The position numbers and the translations under genes were made by a program. Below, piece after piece: positions 20,057 to 28,514 of a DNA stretch of 64,000 nt. The stretch lies in the NCBI RefSeq assembly GCF_003797185.1, contig NZ_RKMH01000016.1, positions 1-64,000 of the forward strand, read 5' to 3'. This DNA is from Gordonia oryzae. GTDB lineage: Bacteria > Actinomycetota > Actinomycetes > Mycobacteriales > Mycobacteriaceae. The notes below the pieces were generated by a model. The model was not told the DNA's origin and searched no databases. It saw nothing but the letters and a program-made list of their open reading frames with translations. Each line of letters starts with the position of its first letter. Positions within the stretch are counted from its first letter, which is position 1.

Positions 20057-21453
20057 CCTCGGCGGTGGTGCACACATCAATGCCTACCGGCGAGCCCGAC
20101 GCCGCGCACCTGGTCTTCCTGCTCTACGGCAGCCGAGGCGACGTCCAACCGGGTCTGTGTCTCGCTCTGGAATCGGCACGCCGCGGACACCGTGTCACCG
20201 TGGCGGTTCCGCCCAACCTGGTGCCGTTGGCCACCGCGGCCGGGGTCGGGGAGGTGGTGCCGATCGGCGCCGACACCAATCGGCAATGGTCCTCGGACGA
20301 GGCACGTGAGGTCCAGCGATCGGCACATCCGTTGCGTAAGGCGACGTTCGCGATCGACACCGCACGCTCGGGCATCGCGGCGTTCGACGACGCGATGATG
20401 GCGACCTTTCTGGACGACGATCCCACGATCGCAGGTGTCGACGCCCTCATCGCCGCACCGCTGTGTCAGGCCCGAGGGCTGGCCGTGGCCGAGCGACTCG
20501 GTGTGCCGCTGACGGTGCTGCGATATGCGCCGATGTCGGAGAACGGCCTGTTCGGGCCGGTCCCCGGGGTCACCGACGGGTGGACACCGCGGTGGACCCG
20601 CCGTGCGTGGCGAATGCACGATAGTGCGGTGTGGTCGGTGATGCGGCACGGCGAGAACCACTTTCGGCGACGAGCAGGTCTGCGCCCGGTTCGCACGGCC
20701 TGTGCGCAGCGACTCAGTCTCGCACGGATCCCACAGATCCAGGCCTACGATCCGGGTGTCGTGCCCGGCCTCGCCGAACAATGGCGGACGGGACCGTCGA
20801 TCAAACCGGTGGTCGGGTTCCTCGATCTGCCCTCCCATGCGCGTGCGACGCTCGACGAAACCTCCGGCGCCGATGTCGATCTGGTGCGTTGGCTCGATGC
20901 CGGAGAGCCGCCCTTGTTCGTGGGTTTCGGGTCGATGCCGATCGCCGATCCGGCGGCGACGCGAGCGACGATCGCCGCGGCCGCCCGGCGCCACGGTATG
21001 AGATGCGTATTCGCCGTCGGTGGTCGGTCGAGGGCGCAGGGAGTCTCCTCGGATTCCGGAGTGTCATCCGGAGCCGACGAGTCGTCCGATATCTACGACG
21101 TGGGTGCAGTGAATCATTCATGGCTGCTGCCTCGGTGTTCTGCGGTGATGCATCACGGGGGCGCCGGAACCACCGCTGCCGGTCTGCGTGCCGGCATCCC
21201 GGCGATCGTGTACTCGTTCACCGCTGAACAACCGTTCTGGGCCGGCCGAATCGCCGACCTCGGGCTGGGCACCGGGCGGCGATTCACCCGGCTCACGATC
21301 GAGACGATGGTCGACGACCTGACGGTTGCCCGCAGCGAGTCCGTCCGTACCGCCGCAGCCACATTCGCGGCGACGATGATCAGTGCCGATCGTGCGGTGC
21401 GCACCGCCGCCGACATCGTCGACGTGCGCCTGCCGCAGGGAGTTGCCGGATAA
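20053..21453 (+). CDS. GT1 (UGT/MGT-like) glycosyltransferase
   Basis: The 466-aa GT-B enzyme has the N-terminal acceptor-domain start FLLYGSRGDVQPGLCLALES and the C-terminal donor-binding signature HHGGAGTTAAGLRAGIPAIV, followed by the sugar-contacting EQPFWA. This arrangement is shared with the glycosyltransferases of mycobacterial glycopeptidolipid and sterol or lipid glycosylation. The GTG start overlaps the stop of the preceding acyltransferase-like gene (GTGA), so they are coupled. An odd insert rich in Ser/Gly/Asp (GVSSDSGVSSGADESSD) lies before the donor-binding loop. Probably it adds a hexose or deoxyhexose to a lipid acceptor, which is inference from family and context. Confidence 0.85.
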   Translation: MTSAVVHTSMPTGEPDAAHLVFLLYGSRGDVQPGLCLALESARRGHRVTVAVPPNLVPLATAAGVGEVVPIGADTNRQWSSDEAREVQRSAHPLRKATFAIDTARSGIAAFDDAMMATFLDDDPTIAGVDALIAAPLCQARGLAVAERLGVPLTVLRYAPMSENGLFGPVPGVTDGWTPRWTRRAWRMHDSAVWSVMRHGENHFRRRAGLRPVRTACAQRLSLARIPQIQAYDPGVVPGLAEQWRTGPSIKPVVGFLDLPSHARATLDETSGADVDLVRWLDAGEPPLFVGFGSMPIADPAATRATIAAAARRHGMRCVFAVGGRSRAQGVSSDSGVSSGADESSDIYDVGAVNHSWLLPRCSAVMHHGGAGTTAAGLRAGIPAIVYSFTAEQPFWAGRIADLGLGTGRRFTRLTIETMVDDLTVARSESVRTAAATFAATMISADRAVRTAADIVDVRLPQGVAG

Positions 21454-21470
21454 CTGCGGTCTGCGGGCGG

Positions 21471-22790
21471 TCAGGCACCCCAGAAGGTGGCAGGCAACCG
21501 CCACCGCTCAAGTTCTTGGGTGAACAGACCACTCAGTGTCGGCTCGTCGGGTACCCGTTCGGGATCGAGAGCGGTCAGACACAGGGTGACCACACCGGCG
21601 CTGCGCGACGACCAACCGCTGATACCACCGTCCATGCGGCGCAACGCTTCCGTGGTGGCGGCCTGCGTCATCGACCGCATGGCGACGGGTCCGGGTCGGC
21701 CGCAGCCGAGGCCGGCGAAGGCGTCGCCCAGTGTCCCGAGATTCGACGCGAGGCATAGTGGCGCCCGGGCATCGGCGGCCAGACGCTCAACGATGGTGTC
21801 GCCGAACGGTTGCGCGATCCGCCCGAGAAGTTCGAGTGCACCCGGAGCGTCGGAGACCGCAGCGAACGCGGCCTTGCTGGCTGCGCGTAGTGGGCGCAGA
21901 TCGCGGCGTCGTGCGGCGCTCACCCGATAGAGTGCGGTGGCGCCGATGGTGGCGTTGGCGCGTCGATCACCGGGCGTTCGCGTCGAGACCGGTAGCCCGA
22001 TCGGTATCTCGTCGCCGTCGGCAACTCGGCCGGTGGCTTCGAGGACGCCGATCACCAGCGCGGTGAACAGCGTGTTGGCGGTTCCGCCGACAGCAGCTGC
22101 AGCAGAGTCGAACTCGGACTCGTCGACCGTGACCACCACCGAAGGGCTCAGCGCTGGGACACGCGGCTGTCCGGCGGTGGGCACCGGCGTGACCGGCGGT
22201 GCCGGCGGGCGGGTGAGAGTCGCCGGCCGTGACATCGCCAGCCTGCGGGCGGCGTCGGCGGCAGCGAGCAGGGTCCGGGCGCCCTCCCTGACCGTGTCAC
22301 CGACGCCGGCTCGGGCGTCGGTCACGTCGAAGGTTTCACCGGACATGGCCTCCTCGATGCCGGTGATCACCGCGCCACCGTCGGCGATGACGTGTGAATT
22401 GACCCATGACACCGCGGTTTCGCCGGTGTCGTCGACGTACACGGCTGTCAGGCGCCATGCCGGGCCCATCACGGCATCCACACCGACCTCGGCCTGCCGC
22501 CGGGCCCACGCCGGTATCTCGTGCGCCGCGATCGCCTTCTCGCAGAACTCGTGGGCACCGGCAGATCGGGTATGAATCCATATGTCCCGCTGCGGAAAAG
22601 GTGTCCGATCCACCAGTCGGGCCAGGCGGCCGCTGCTCAGTCTCCGGCCGAGCGCCGCGAACTCGCCGGGGTCGATGCGGCCGGGCAGGCGCCAGATGGC
22701 CTGGTTGACAACGGGGAGACCGAGGGCATGCTCCATGCGCAGGAAGAGGTCGTCGTCGACGGTGAGGCGTTCGGGTCGGTCCGGTGACAC
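21471..22790 (-). CDS. HxxxD acyltransferase-like protein, paralog 2
   Basis: The 439-aa protein shares layout with the protein at 18716-20056: HVIAD at residues 133-137, an Arg/Ala linker (ARTLLAAADAARRLAMSRP), GGTANTLFTALVIGVL in the second half-domain and ASNLGTLGD near the C terminus. These are marks of the CAT-like acyltransferase superfamily (WS/DGAT and condensation types). The start is placed at GTG 22790, one base past the stop of the ABC permease gene, where the family-like N terminus (ERLTVDDDLFLRME) begins; the open frame continues into the permease gene only as a shadow. It is last in the operon with the exporter, so it may finish the lipid before export. Confidence 0.65.
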   Translation of the reverse strand: MSPDRPERLTVDDDLFLRMEHALGLPVVNQAIWRLPGRIDPGEFAALGRRLSSGRLARLVDRTPFPQRDIWIHTRSAGAHEFCEKAIAAHEIPAWARRQAEVGVDAVMGPAWRLTAVYVDDTGETAVSWVNSHVIADGGAVITGIEEAMSGETFDVTDARAGVGDTVREGARTLLAAADAARRLAMSRPATLTRPPAPPVTPVPTAGQPRVPALSPSVVVTVDESEFDSAAAAVGGTANTLFTALVIGVLEATGRVADGDEIPIGLPVSTRTPGDRRANATIGATALYRVSAARRRDLRPLRAASKAAFAAVSDAPGALELLGRIAQPFGDTIVERLAADARAPLCLASNLGTLGDAFAGLGCGRPGPVAMRSMTQAATTEALRRMDGGISGWSSRSAGVVTLCLTALDPERVPDEPTLSGLFTQELERWRLPATFWGA

Positions 22791-22791
22791 A

Positions 22792-23640
22792 TCAGGCCTG
22801 ACGGAGATACGCGCGCACGGTGATCGGTGCGACGACGACGATGATGGCGACCGCACCGATAAGTGTCCAGCCCACATGCGCGGTGACCTGCCCGTCGTTG
22901 ATCAGCGAGCGTAGCGAGGACACGAGATGTGAGATCGGATTGACCTCGGCGAGCGTGCGCATCCAGCCGGGCATGGTGGTCACCGGCACGAAGATGTTGG
23001 AGGTGAAGGTAAGCGGCATGAGCACCAGCATGGAGACCCCCTGTACTGCAGATGCTTTCGACATGAGCACTCCCATCAGCGCAAAGATCCAGCTGATCGC
23101 GAAGGCTGCGAAAAGGGTCAGGATGATGCCGGTGATGGTGCCGAGCAGACTCGACGGCCGGTACCCGAGGATTACGCCGACGCCGATCGACATGACCGCG
23201 GCGATGAGGTACCGCACGACGTCGGCGATCAGTGAGCCCGCGAGCGGGGCGATGCGCGCGATGGGCAGCGAGATGAAGCGGTCGAAGACTCCGCGATCCA
23301 TGTCCTCACGCAATTGCACGCCGGTGACCACCGAGGCGGTGATCGTCACCGAAACCAGCACGCCCGGAACCAGCTGGGGCAGATAGGCATCCACGCTCCC
23401 GGCGATGGCACCCCCGAAGATGTTGGCGAACATCACGGTGAACACGATCGGGATGACGATCACGTCGAACAGTTGCTGTGGAGTGTGCTTGAGCCGCAAC
23501 AGGCCTCGGCGCGCCATGGTGATGGTGTCCCGAATGGCCTTGCCGATACCGATGTGGTCGACGGGGGTACCCAGGCGCATTCCGGGGGTGGAGATTTCGG
23601 TGGCGGCGTATATGTGGCCACCGCCGGCGGCGGTGCTCAT
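22792..23640 (-). CDS. ABC-2 type permease (DrrB-like)
   Basis: The 282-aa protein has about six transmembrane segments after a cytosolic N terminus of about 60 residues. It opens its core with LKHTPQQLFDVIVIPIVFTVMFANIFGG and has the ABC-2 signature region LREDMDRGVFDRFISLPIAR. This pattern matches DrrB/daunorubicin-resistance permeases, which in mycobacteria export lipids such as phthiocerol dimycocerosates. The ATP-binding subunit overlaps it by 4 bp upstream (ATGA). The neighbouring biosynthetic genes make a lipid or glycolipid the likeliest cargo. Confidence 0.88.
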   Translation of the reverse strand: MSTAAGGGHIYAATEISTPGMRLGTPVDHIGIGKAIRDTITMARRGLLRLKHTPQQLFDVIVIPIVFTVMFANIFGGAIAGSVDAYLPQLVPGVLVSVTITASVVTGVQLREDMDRGVFDRFISLPIARIAPLAGSLIADVVRYLIAAVMSIGVGVILGYRPSSLLGTITGIILTLFAAFAISWIFALMGVLMSKASAVQGVSMLVLMPLTFTSNIFVPVTTMPGWMRTLAEVNPISHLVSSLRSLINDGQVTAHVGWTLIGAVAIIVVVAPITVRAYLRQA

Positions 23641-24650
23641 GCGGCCACCTCCGTGGCCGGCCCGGCGGTCAGGGCGAAGAACACGTCGTCGAGGCTCGGG
23701 CGCCGCACCGAGACCTCCCCGACACCGATGCCCGCTCCGTCGAGCGCCACGACCGCACGAGCCGCGGCCGACGGATCGGTGATCGCGGCGATGAGCTGTC
23801 CGTTCTCGGGTGTGGTGGTGACCGCCGTGTCGAGAGCGGTGCGTAGCACCTCGCGTGCCTCAGAGAGGTGTACCGGGTCGACGGTGATTTCCAACGAGCG
23901 GTCGCCGACCCGATCCTTGAGGGTGTCGGCGTCTCCGGAGGCGATCACGCGCCCGGTGTCGATGACGACCAGGGAATCGGAGAGCTGGTCGGCCTCATCG
24001 AGATACTGCGTGGTGAGCAGGACGGTGCTCCCCTGCGCAACCAGCTCGCGAACACTGGTCCAGACCTGGGTGCGGGTGGTCGGGTCGAGCCCGGTGGTCG
24101 GCTCGTCGAGGAACAGCAGTGCCGGGGTGCGGATCATCGACGCCGCGAGATCGATGCGGCGCCGCATGCCACCGGAGAATCCGCGAACGGGGCGTCGCGC
24201 GGCCGCACTGAGCCCGAACCGGTCGAGGAGATCGGTGGCGCGCGCGCGTGCGGCCCGGCCGCTGTATCCCAGCAACCGCGCGAACAACTCGAGGTTCTCC
24301 GCGGCGGTGAGATCCTCGTCGACCGAGGCGTACTGGCCGGTGAGTGAGATGAGCGACCGCACCGCGGTGGCCTGGGCGGCCACATCGCGGCCGAAGATCG
24401 TCGCGCGTCCGGCGTCGGGGCGGATCAGGGTCGCCAGCATGCGCACGGTGGTCGTCTTGCCTGCGCCGTTGGGGCCCAGGACGCCCAGGATGGTTCCGCG
24501 TGGCACGGTGAGCGACACGTCGTCGACGGCGACGACGTCACCGAAGGTCTTGCGCAGGTGATCGGCGTGGATCGCGGTGTCGGGAAGCGTGTCGCAGTGG
24601 TGGGTGCTGTCGGCGAACATGGTGTCGAGAGTGCCCGCGGCCGCTTTCAT
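23637..24650 (-). CDS. ABC transporter ATP-binding protein (DrrA-like)
   Basis: The 337-aa ATPase has Walker A GPNGAGKT at residues 59-66, a Q-loop around LTGQYASVDEDLT, the ABC signature FSGGMRRRIDLA, Walker B ALLFLDEPTTGLDP and an H-region replaced by LLTTQYLDEADQLSD, where Gln stands in for the usual switch His as in DrrA-type proteins. The C-terminal extension of about 90 residues (LRTALDTAVTTTPENGQ to RRPSLDDVFFALTAG) is typical of DrrA. It pairs with the overlapping permease to form an exporter. A SARP-type regulator gene ends only 18 bp upstream on the same strand. Confidence 0.9.
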   Translation of the reverse strand: MKAAAGTLDTMFADSTHHCDTLPDTAIHADHLRKTFGDVVAVDDVSLTVPRGTILGVLGPNGAGKTTTVRMLATLIRPDAGRATIFGRDVAAQATAVRSLISLTGQYASVDEDLTAAENLELFARLLGYSGRAARARATDLLDRFGLSAAARRPVRGFSGGMRRRIDLAASMIRTPALLFLDEPTTGLDPTTRTQVWTSVRELVAQGSTVLLTTQYLDEADQLSDSLVVIDTGRVIASGDADTLKDRVGDRSLEITVDPVHLSEAREVLRTALDTAVTTTPENGQLIAAITDPSAAARAVVALDGAGIGVGEVSVRRPSLDDVFFALTAGPATEVAA

Positions 24651-24668
24651 TTCGCTTTCACATGCCTC

Positions 24669-27665
24669 TTAGCGCAGGACCGTGAGCAGCGCTGTGCGTC
24701 GTGAATGTGGGCCGTCGCCGAGATCGATGACGGAGAAGTCGCGCCGGTACCGGGCGCCCCGGGCGGCGCCGGCGAGGACGTCGGTGGGTGCGGTGCCGGT
24801 GACGAGGGACACCGCGGCCGAGGCGGCGCCCAAGGCCGGCAGATTGGCCGCCGGAGCTGCGGCCAAGCGCGACAAGGAAATCCGCAGCGACTCGGCGGCC
24901 AGGCGGGCCGCGACCATCTCGCCGGTCCGCGCCAGGATCACCGCGCGCACCCCGTGCAGATAGGCGCAGTGGGCATCGGTGGGCGGCCCGACGATCTCGA
25001 TGGCGCGCTCGGCGGACCTGCGGGCTCCCGACGGGTCGTCGCCGACCCGCAGGTCGGCGAGCGCGGCGTGTGCGGTCGCGACGAACGCTCTCGGGGTGTC
25101 ACCGGAATCGCGCAGACAGGTCTCGAGCAACTCGACCGCGACATCCGGCGCGGAGTCCGACAAGGCGATCGCCTGATGAACCCGGGTGCGGGAACTCTCC
25201 TCCTGGAAGCCCAGGGCGGCATAGTCATCCGCGGCGCGGGCGAACAGGGTTGCCGCACCTGCACGGTCGCCGAGGAGCAGGTGGCCGCGGCCGAGACGGT
25301 GCCGTGCCGCGGCGGTCAACCATGGATGCCCGGCGAGCTCGGCGGCGACGACCGCTCGCAGCGCCGACCGCCGGGACATCGACGGCGCGGCCGCGAATTC
25401 GGCGATGTCGGAGCGCGCGATCTCCGCGACAGCGGCCACCACCGGGTTGGCAGACCGTGATGCCCGCGCGAGGACTTGCGCGAGTCGCCGGGGCGAGCCG
25501 TTGACGGCCTCGACCAGTGGGGCGAGATGTGCGGCGGGCGGGTGCCGCCGAGCCGTCCGCCGCAATGCGGTACGGGCCCGGCCGGCTGCCCGATACCTGC
25601 CGAGAGCAATGAGATAGCCGGTGGCGCAGAGGAGTCCGGGAATCTCGGCCGAGTCGCCGCAGCCGGGGTCGTCACAGCCCGAGACAGCTGCCTCGGCGAG
25701 GTCGCCGAGGCCCGGGTGTCCGCCGGTGCGCACCACCCGCCATAGGGTGATCGGCAGCAGCCGGGCGGGCGCACCGGGGTCGGCCGGGTCGGGGTCGCCG
25801 ACGACGGAGTCGAGGATCGCGAGCACCGCGTCGGTGGTCTCGTCGAGTCGCGCGAAGGCCTTGACGACGTCGGTGCCCGACAGTGTTCCCGCGACATCGG
25901 TCACGAGGCGGCTCGCCCAGGCGATCTTCTCGCGACGCAGTGCGGCCTCGCGCGCCGGATCGGCGGCGGTGTGGGCGCGCGCGAATTCCCGGACCGTCTC
26001 GGTGAGTCGATACCGGGTCGCCCCGTCCGGATGGTCGACCACGACGGCGAGCGAATGATTGCAGACCTCGGCCAGTGATTGCTCGGTCACCTCGGCGAAC
26101 GTCAGAGCGTCGTCGAGGCGGACGTCACCGGGAAGCGAGGCGAGCACCTCGAGTGTGCGCTGTGCATTGTCGGGTAATAATTCCCAACTCGTCGAAACGA
26201 TCTCGGACAAGGAGCGTCGGCGTCCACCGGTCGGGGTGAGGAGTTCGAAACGGGAATCGACACGTTCGAGGAGGTCGCGCGGCGACAGGTGCCTCAACTG
26301 CGCGGCAGCGAGTTCGATGGCCAGTGGTGAACCGTCGAGCCGTGTGCACAGCTCGGCGAACACTGCGACGTCGGTCTGTATCTCCGGTCGTAGTGCGCGA
26401 ATCCGCCGTTCTAACAGTGCGGCGCCACGCTCGGGTGGCAACGGGGGCACCGTGAGGTTCCGCTCATCGACCAAGCCTAGTCCGATGCGGCTGGTGGCCA
26501 CGATGGTGAGATCGTCACGTCGGGAACGGATGTCGGTGATCAGATCGGCGACGAAGTCAACCAGATGCTCGCAGCCGTCGAGTACGATCACCGCGCCGGC
26601 GGCGGCCAGGTGTGCCAGGGCGGCGCCGGCAATCCCGGACGCGGACACCGGAGAAGCGGTGGGTGTCGCGGCGGTGCCCTGCTCGGGCAGTGCACCGCGT
26701 CCGAGCGCCGCGGCCACCGCCGCGCGCACATCGTCGGGGGCACGTGCGGCGGACAGATCCACGAAGACGTTCATCGGGGTATGGACGGCGATGTACTCGG
26801 TGACCAGTCGCGTCTTGCCGATCCCGCCGGGACCCAGCACCGTCACCACCGACGACTCACGCAGTGCCGCGGTCAACTGCGTCATCATCTCGGGATCGGC
26901 GAGGTACTCGTCGGAGGGGGGTGGGGGAGTCCGTGGCATCGGTGCGTAGGTGAGTGCGGCGCTGTGGGCCGCCGCCAATTCGGGTCCGGGGTCGGCGCCG
27001 AGTGCCTCGGCGAGCCCGGCGGCGATCCGGGCATGGATCTGCAAGGCGGCGTTGGGATCTCCGGCCGCGAGAACGGCTCGCATGTGTACTGCGGCGAGAT
27101 GCTCGTCGAGTGGTCGGCGCTCGCGCGCCATCGCCAACTCGGTGGCCACGGTCTGCGGTTCGGTGCGTAACCGCCGGCGCCAGTCGGCTTCCTGCAGAAT
27201 GCGAAATGCGCGATCGGCGCGGGCGGTGAGCCGTGCGCGCAGCTCGCCGTCCGGAAGGTCGGTGCCCGGCTCACCGCGCCAATTCTGCAGCCCGGTTGGG
27301 TATTCGAGTTCGGCGGACCGCGCTGACCGGGAGAGATCCTCGACGACAGCGAGATCTGACACCGGACCATCGGTGACGAGGCGATACCCCGCCGCCGACC
27401 CGGCAATCATCTGGGCGCCGAGACTCTTCCGCAGACGCGAAATCTGGGTCTGGACCGCCCCATTCGGGTTCTGGGGAGGCCGGTCCGGCCAGGCGTCGGC
27501 CACGAGCGCTTCGATTCCGACGGGTCGCGGGTGCGACAGGACGAGTGACACCAACAGGCTGCGCGCCCGCCCCGAGGTGACCGGCGTCGCCTCGCTCGCA
27601 GTGGTGAACACGCAGACCGGCCCCAGGACGCCGATCCGCGGGTGGGTCCGGGGAGCCTCGGTCAC
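24669..27665 (-). CDS. AfsR/SARP-type transcriptional regulator
   Basis: The 998-aa protein has three parts. An OmpR-like winged helix (residues about 1-95: LVLSHPRPVGIEALVADAWP and QTQISRLRKSLGA) is followed by a bacterial transcriptional activation domain (about 100-250). An NB-ARC-like ATPase carries Walker A GPGGIGKTR at about residue 280 and a Walker B-like VIVLDGCEHLVDF. Helical repeats fill the remainder. This is the architecture of AfsR-like activators that drive secondary-metabolite clusters. The start is GTG at 27665. It is first in the minus-strand unit with the ABC exporter and paralog 2, so it probably controls the glycolipid locus. Confidence 0.9.
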   Translation of the reverse strand: MTEAPRTHPRIGVLGPVCVFTTASEATPVTSGRARSLLVSLVLSHPRPVGIEALVADAWPDRPPQNPNGAVQTQISRLRKSLGAQMIAGSAAGYRLVTDGPVSDLAVVEDLSRSARSAELEYPTGLQNWRGEPGTDLPDGELRARLTARADRAFRILQEADWRRRLRTEPQTVATELAMARERRPLDEHLAAVHMRAVLAAGDPNAALQIHARIAAGLAEALGADPGPELAAAHSAALTYAPMPRTPPPPSDEYLADPEMMTQLTAALRESSVVTVLGPGGIGKTRLVTEYIAVHTPMNVFVDLSAARAPDDVRAAVAAALGRGALPEQGTAATPTASPVSASGIAGAALAHLAAAGAVIVLDGCEHLVDFVADLITDIRSRRDDLTIVATSRIGLGLVDERNLTVPPLPPERGAALLERRIRALRPEIQTDVAVFAELCTRLDGSPLAIELAAAQLRHLSPRDLLERVDSRFELLTPTGGRRRSLSEIVSTSWELLPDNAQRTLEVLASLPGDVRLDDALTFAEVTEQSLAEVCNHSLAVVVDHPDGATRYRLTETVREFARAHTAADPAREAALRREKIAWASRLVTDVAGTLSGTDVVKAFARLDETTDAVLAILDSVVGDPDPADPGAPARLLPITLWRVVRTGGHPGLGDLAEAAVSGCDDPGCGDSAEIPGLLCATGYLIALGRYRAAGRARTALRRTARRHPPAAHLAPLVEAVNGSPRRLAQVLARASRSANPVVAAVAEIARSDIAEFAAAPSMSRRSALRAVVAAELAGHPWLTAAARHRLGRGHLLLGDRAGAATLFARAADDYAALGFQEESSRTRVHQAIALSDSAPDVAVELLETCLRDSGDTPRAFVATAHAALADLRVGDDPSGARRSAERAIEIVGPPTDAHCAYLHGVRAVILARTGEMVAARLAAESLRISLSRLAAAPAANLPALGAASAAVSLVTGTAPTDVLAGAARGARYRRDFSVIDLGDGPHSRRTALLTVLR

Positions 27666-27683
27666 GACGACGTCAGGCCGGGA

Positions 27684-28256
27684 TCACTTGGTGACGGTGA
27701 ACGGCTCGCCCCACCTGCGGGAGAATGCGATCTCCCTCAGCGGCAGCCGTTCTCGGGGTTGGCGGTCGCGATCGGCGACGTCCGGGTCGAGAAGAGCCGG
27801 GTCGTCTGCCAGACGGCCGAGCCCGAGAATCACCATCGGCCGTTTGTCGGCCGGGATGTCGAAGGCCGCGCGTGCGATGCTCGCGTCGAAGCCGGCCATG
27901 GGATGGGCATTGATCCCCATCGAGACCGCCTGGATGCTCATCTGGGCCACCGCGAGACCCAGGTCGACGGCGCCGTAGTCGTGCAGCTTGGTATCGTCGG
28001 CGGCGTCGCTGGTGCACACCAGGATGAGGGCGCCGGCCGATGGCGCCCACCCCTTGTTGCCGCGAGTCAGGGTGGCGGTCAGCTGCCCGAACGTGGCGTC
28101 GCCGCGGAGACCGACGACGAAGCGCACCGGCTGGATGCGCCCCCACGTCGGCGCCCACCGCCCGGCCTCGAGAATGTCGGTGATCTCGTCGGTGCTGAGC
28201 GTGGCCTCGGGGTCGTATCCTCGCGCGCTCCAGCGTTCTTCGATGAGTTCATGCAC
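27684..28256 (-). CDS. nitroreductase family protein
   Basis: The 190-aa FMN-dependent reductase has the typical N-terminal RWSARGYDPEATLSTDEITD followed by LEAGRWAPTWGRIQPVRFVV, which binds FMN phosphate and ring. Later come VDLGLAVAQMSIQAVSMGI and the C-terminal PADKRPMVILGLGR with P-L-R-E near the end. It likely uses NAD(P)H to reduce quinone-, nitro- or unsaturated substrates. The start is GTG at 28256. It lies 18 bp upstream of the SARP gene on the same strand, so cotranscription is likely. Whether it belongs to the lipid pathway is unknown. Confidence 0.85.
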   Translation of the reverse strand: MHELIEERWSARGYDPEATLSTDEITDILEAGRWAPTWGRIQPVRFVVGLRGDATFGQLTATLTRGNKGWAPSAGALILVCTSDAADDTKLHDYGAVDLGLAVAQMSIQAVSMGINAHPMAGFDASIARAAFDIPADKRPMVILGLGRLADDPALLDPDVADRDRQPRERLPLREIAFSRRWGEPFTVTK

Positions 28257-28514
28257 GCCGTCGAGACTACGTTGTCGGCTCGTGGTCGGCCGGGGAGCGC
28301 AGCGTGGCTGTCACGCGCGACGCACCACCTGAGCGCTGTGGCCGAGACCATCTCAGGTGAGCACTGTGACCCGACCCCGACGCCCTGCGGTTACCGTGCC
28401 GTCGCATCGTCGGCGACATGGCAATGGTGCCGCAGGGTTCGTAGCTGGGGCGCTTCAGCGCACCCGCCGGCGTGTCGACGCCCCGGTCGGTCATCGAGTG
28501 GGCCACACCGGCGA

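Noticed and set aside
23314-24561. 415-codon plus-strand frame over the ABC transporter genes
   Set aside because: Ser/Arg/Thr-rich shadow of two well-supported ABC genes on the other strand.
26059-27978. long plus-strand frames opposite the SARP gene
   Set aside because: Ser/Arg-rich shadows without domains; the SARP frame has wHTH, BTAD and P-loop motifs.
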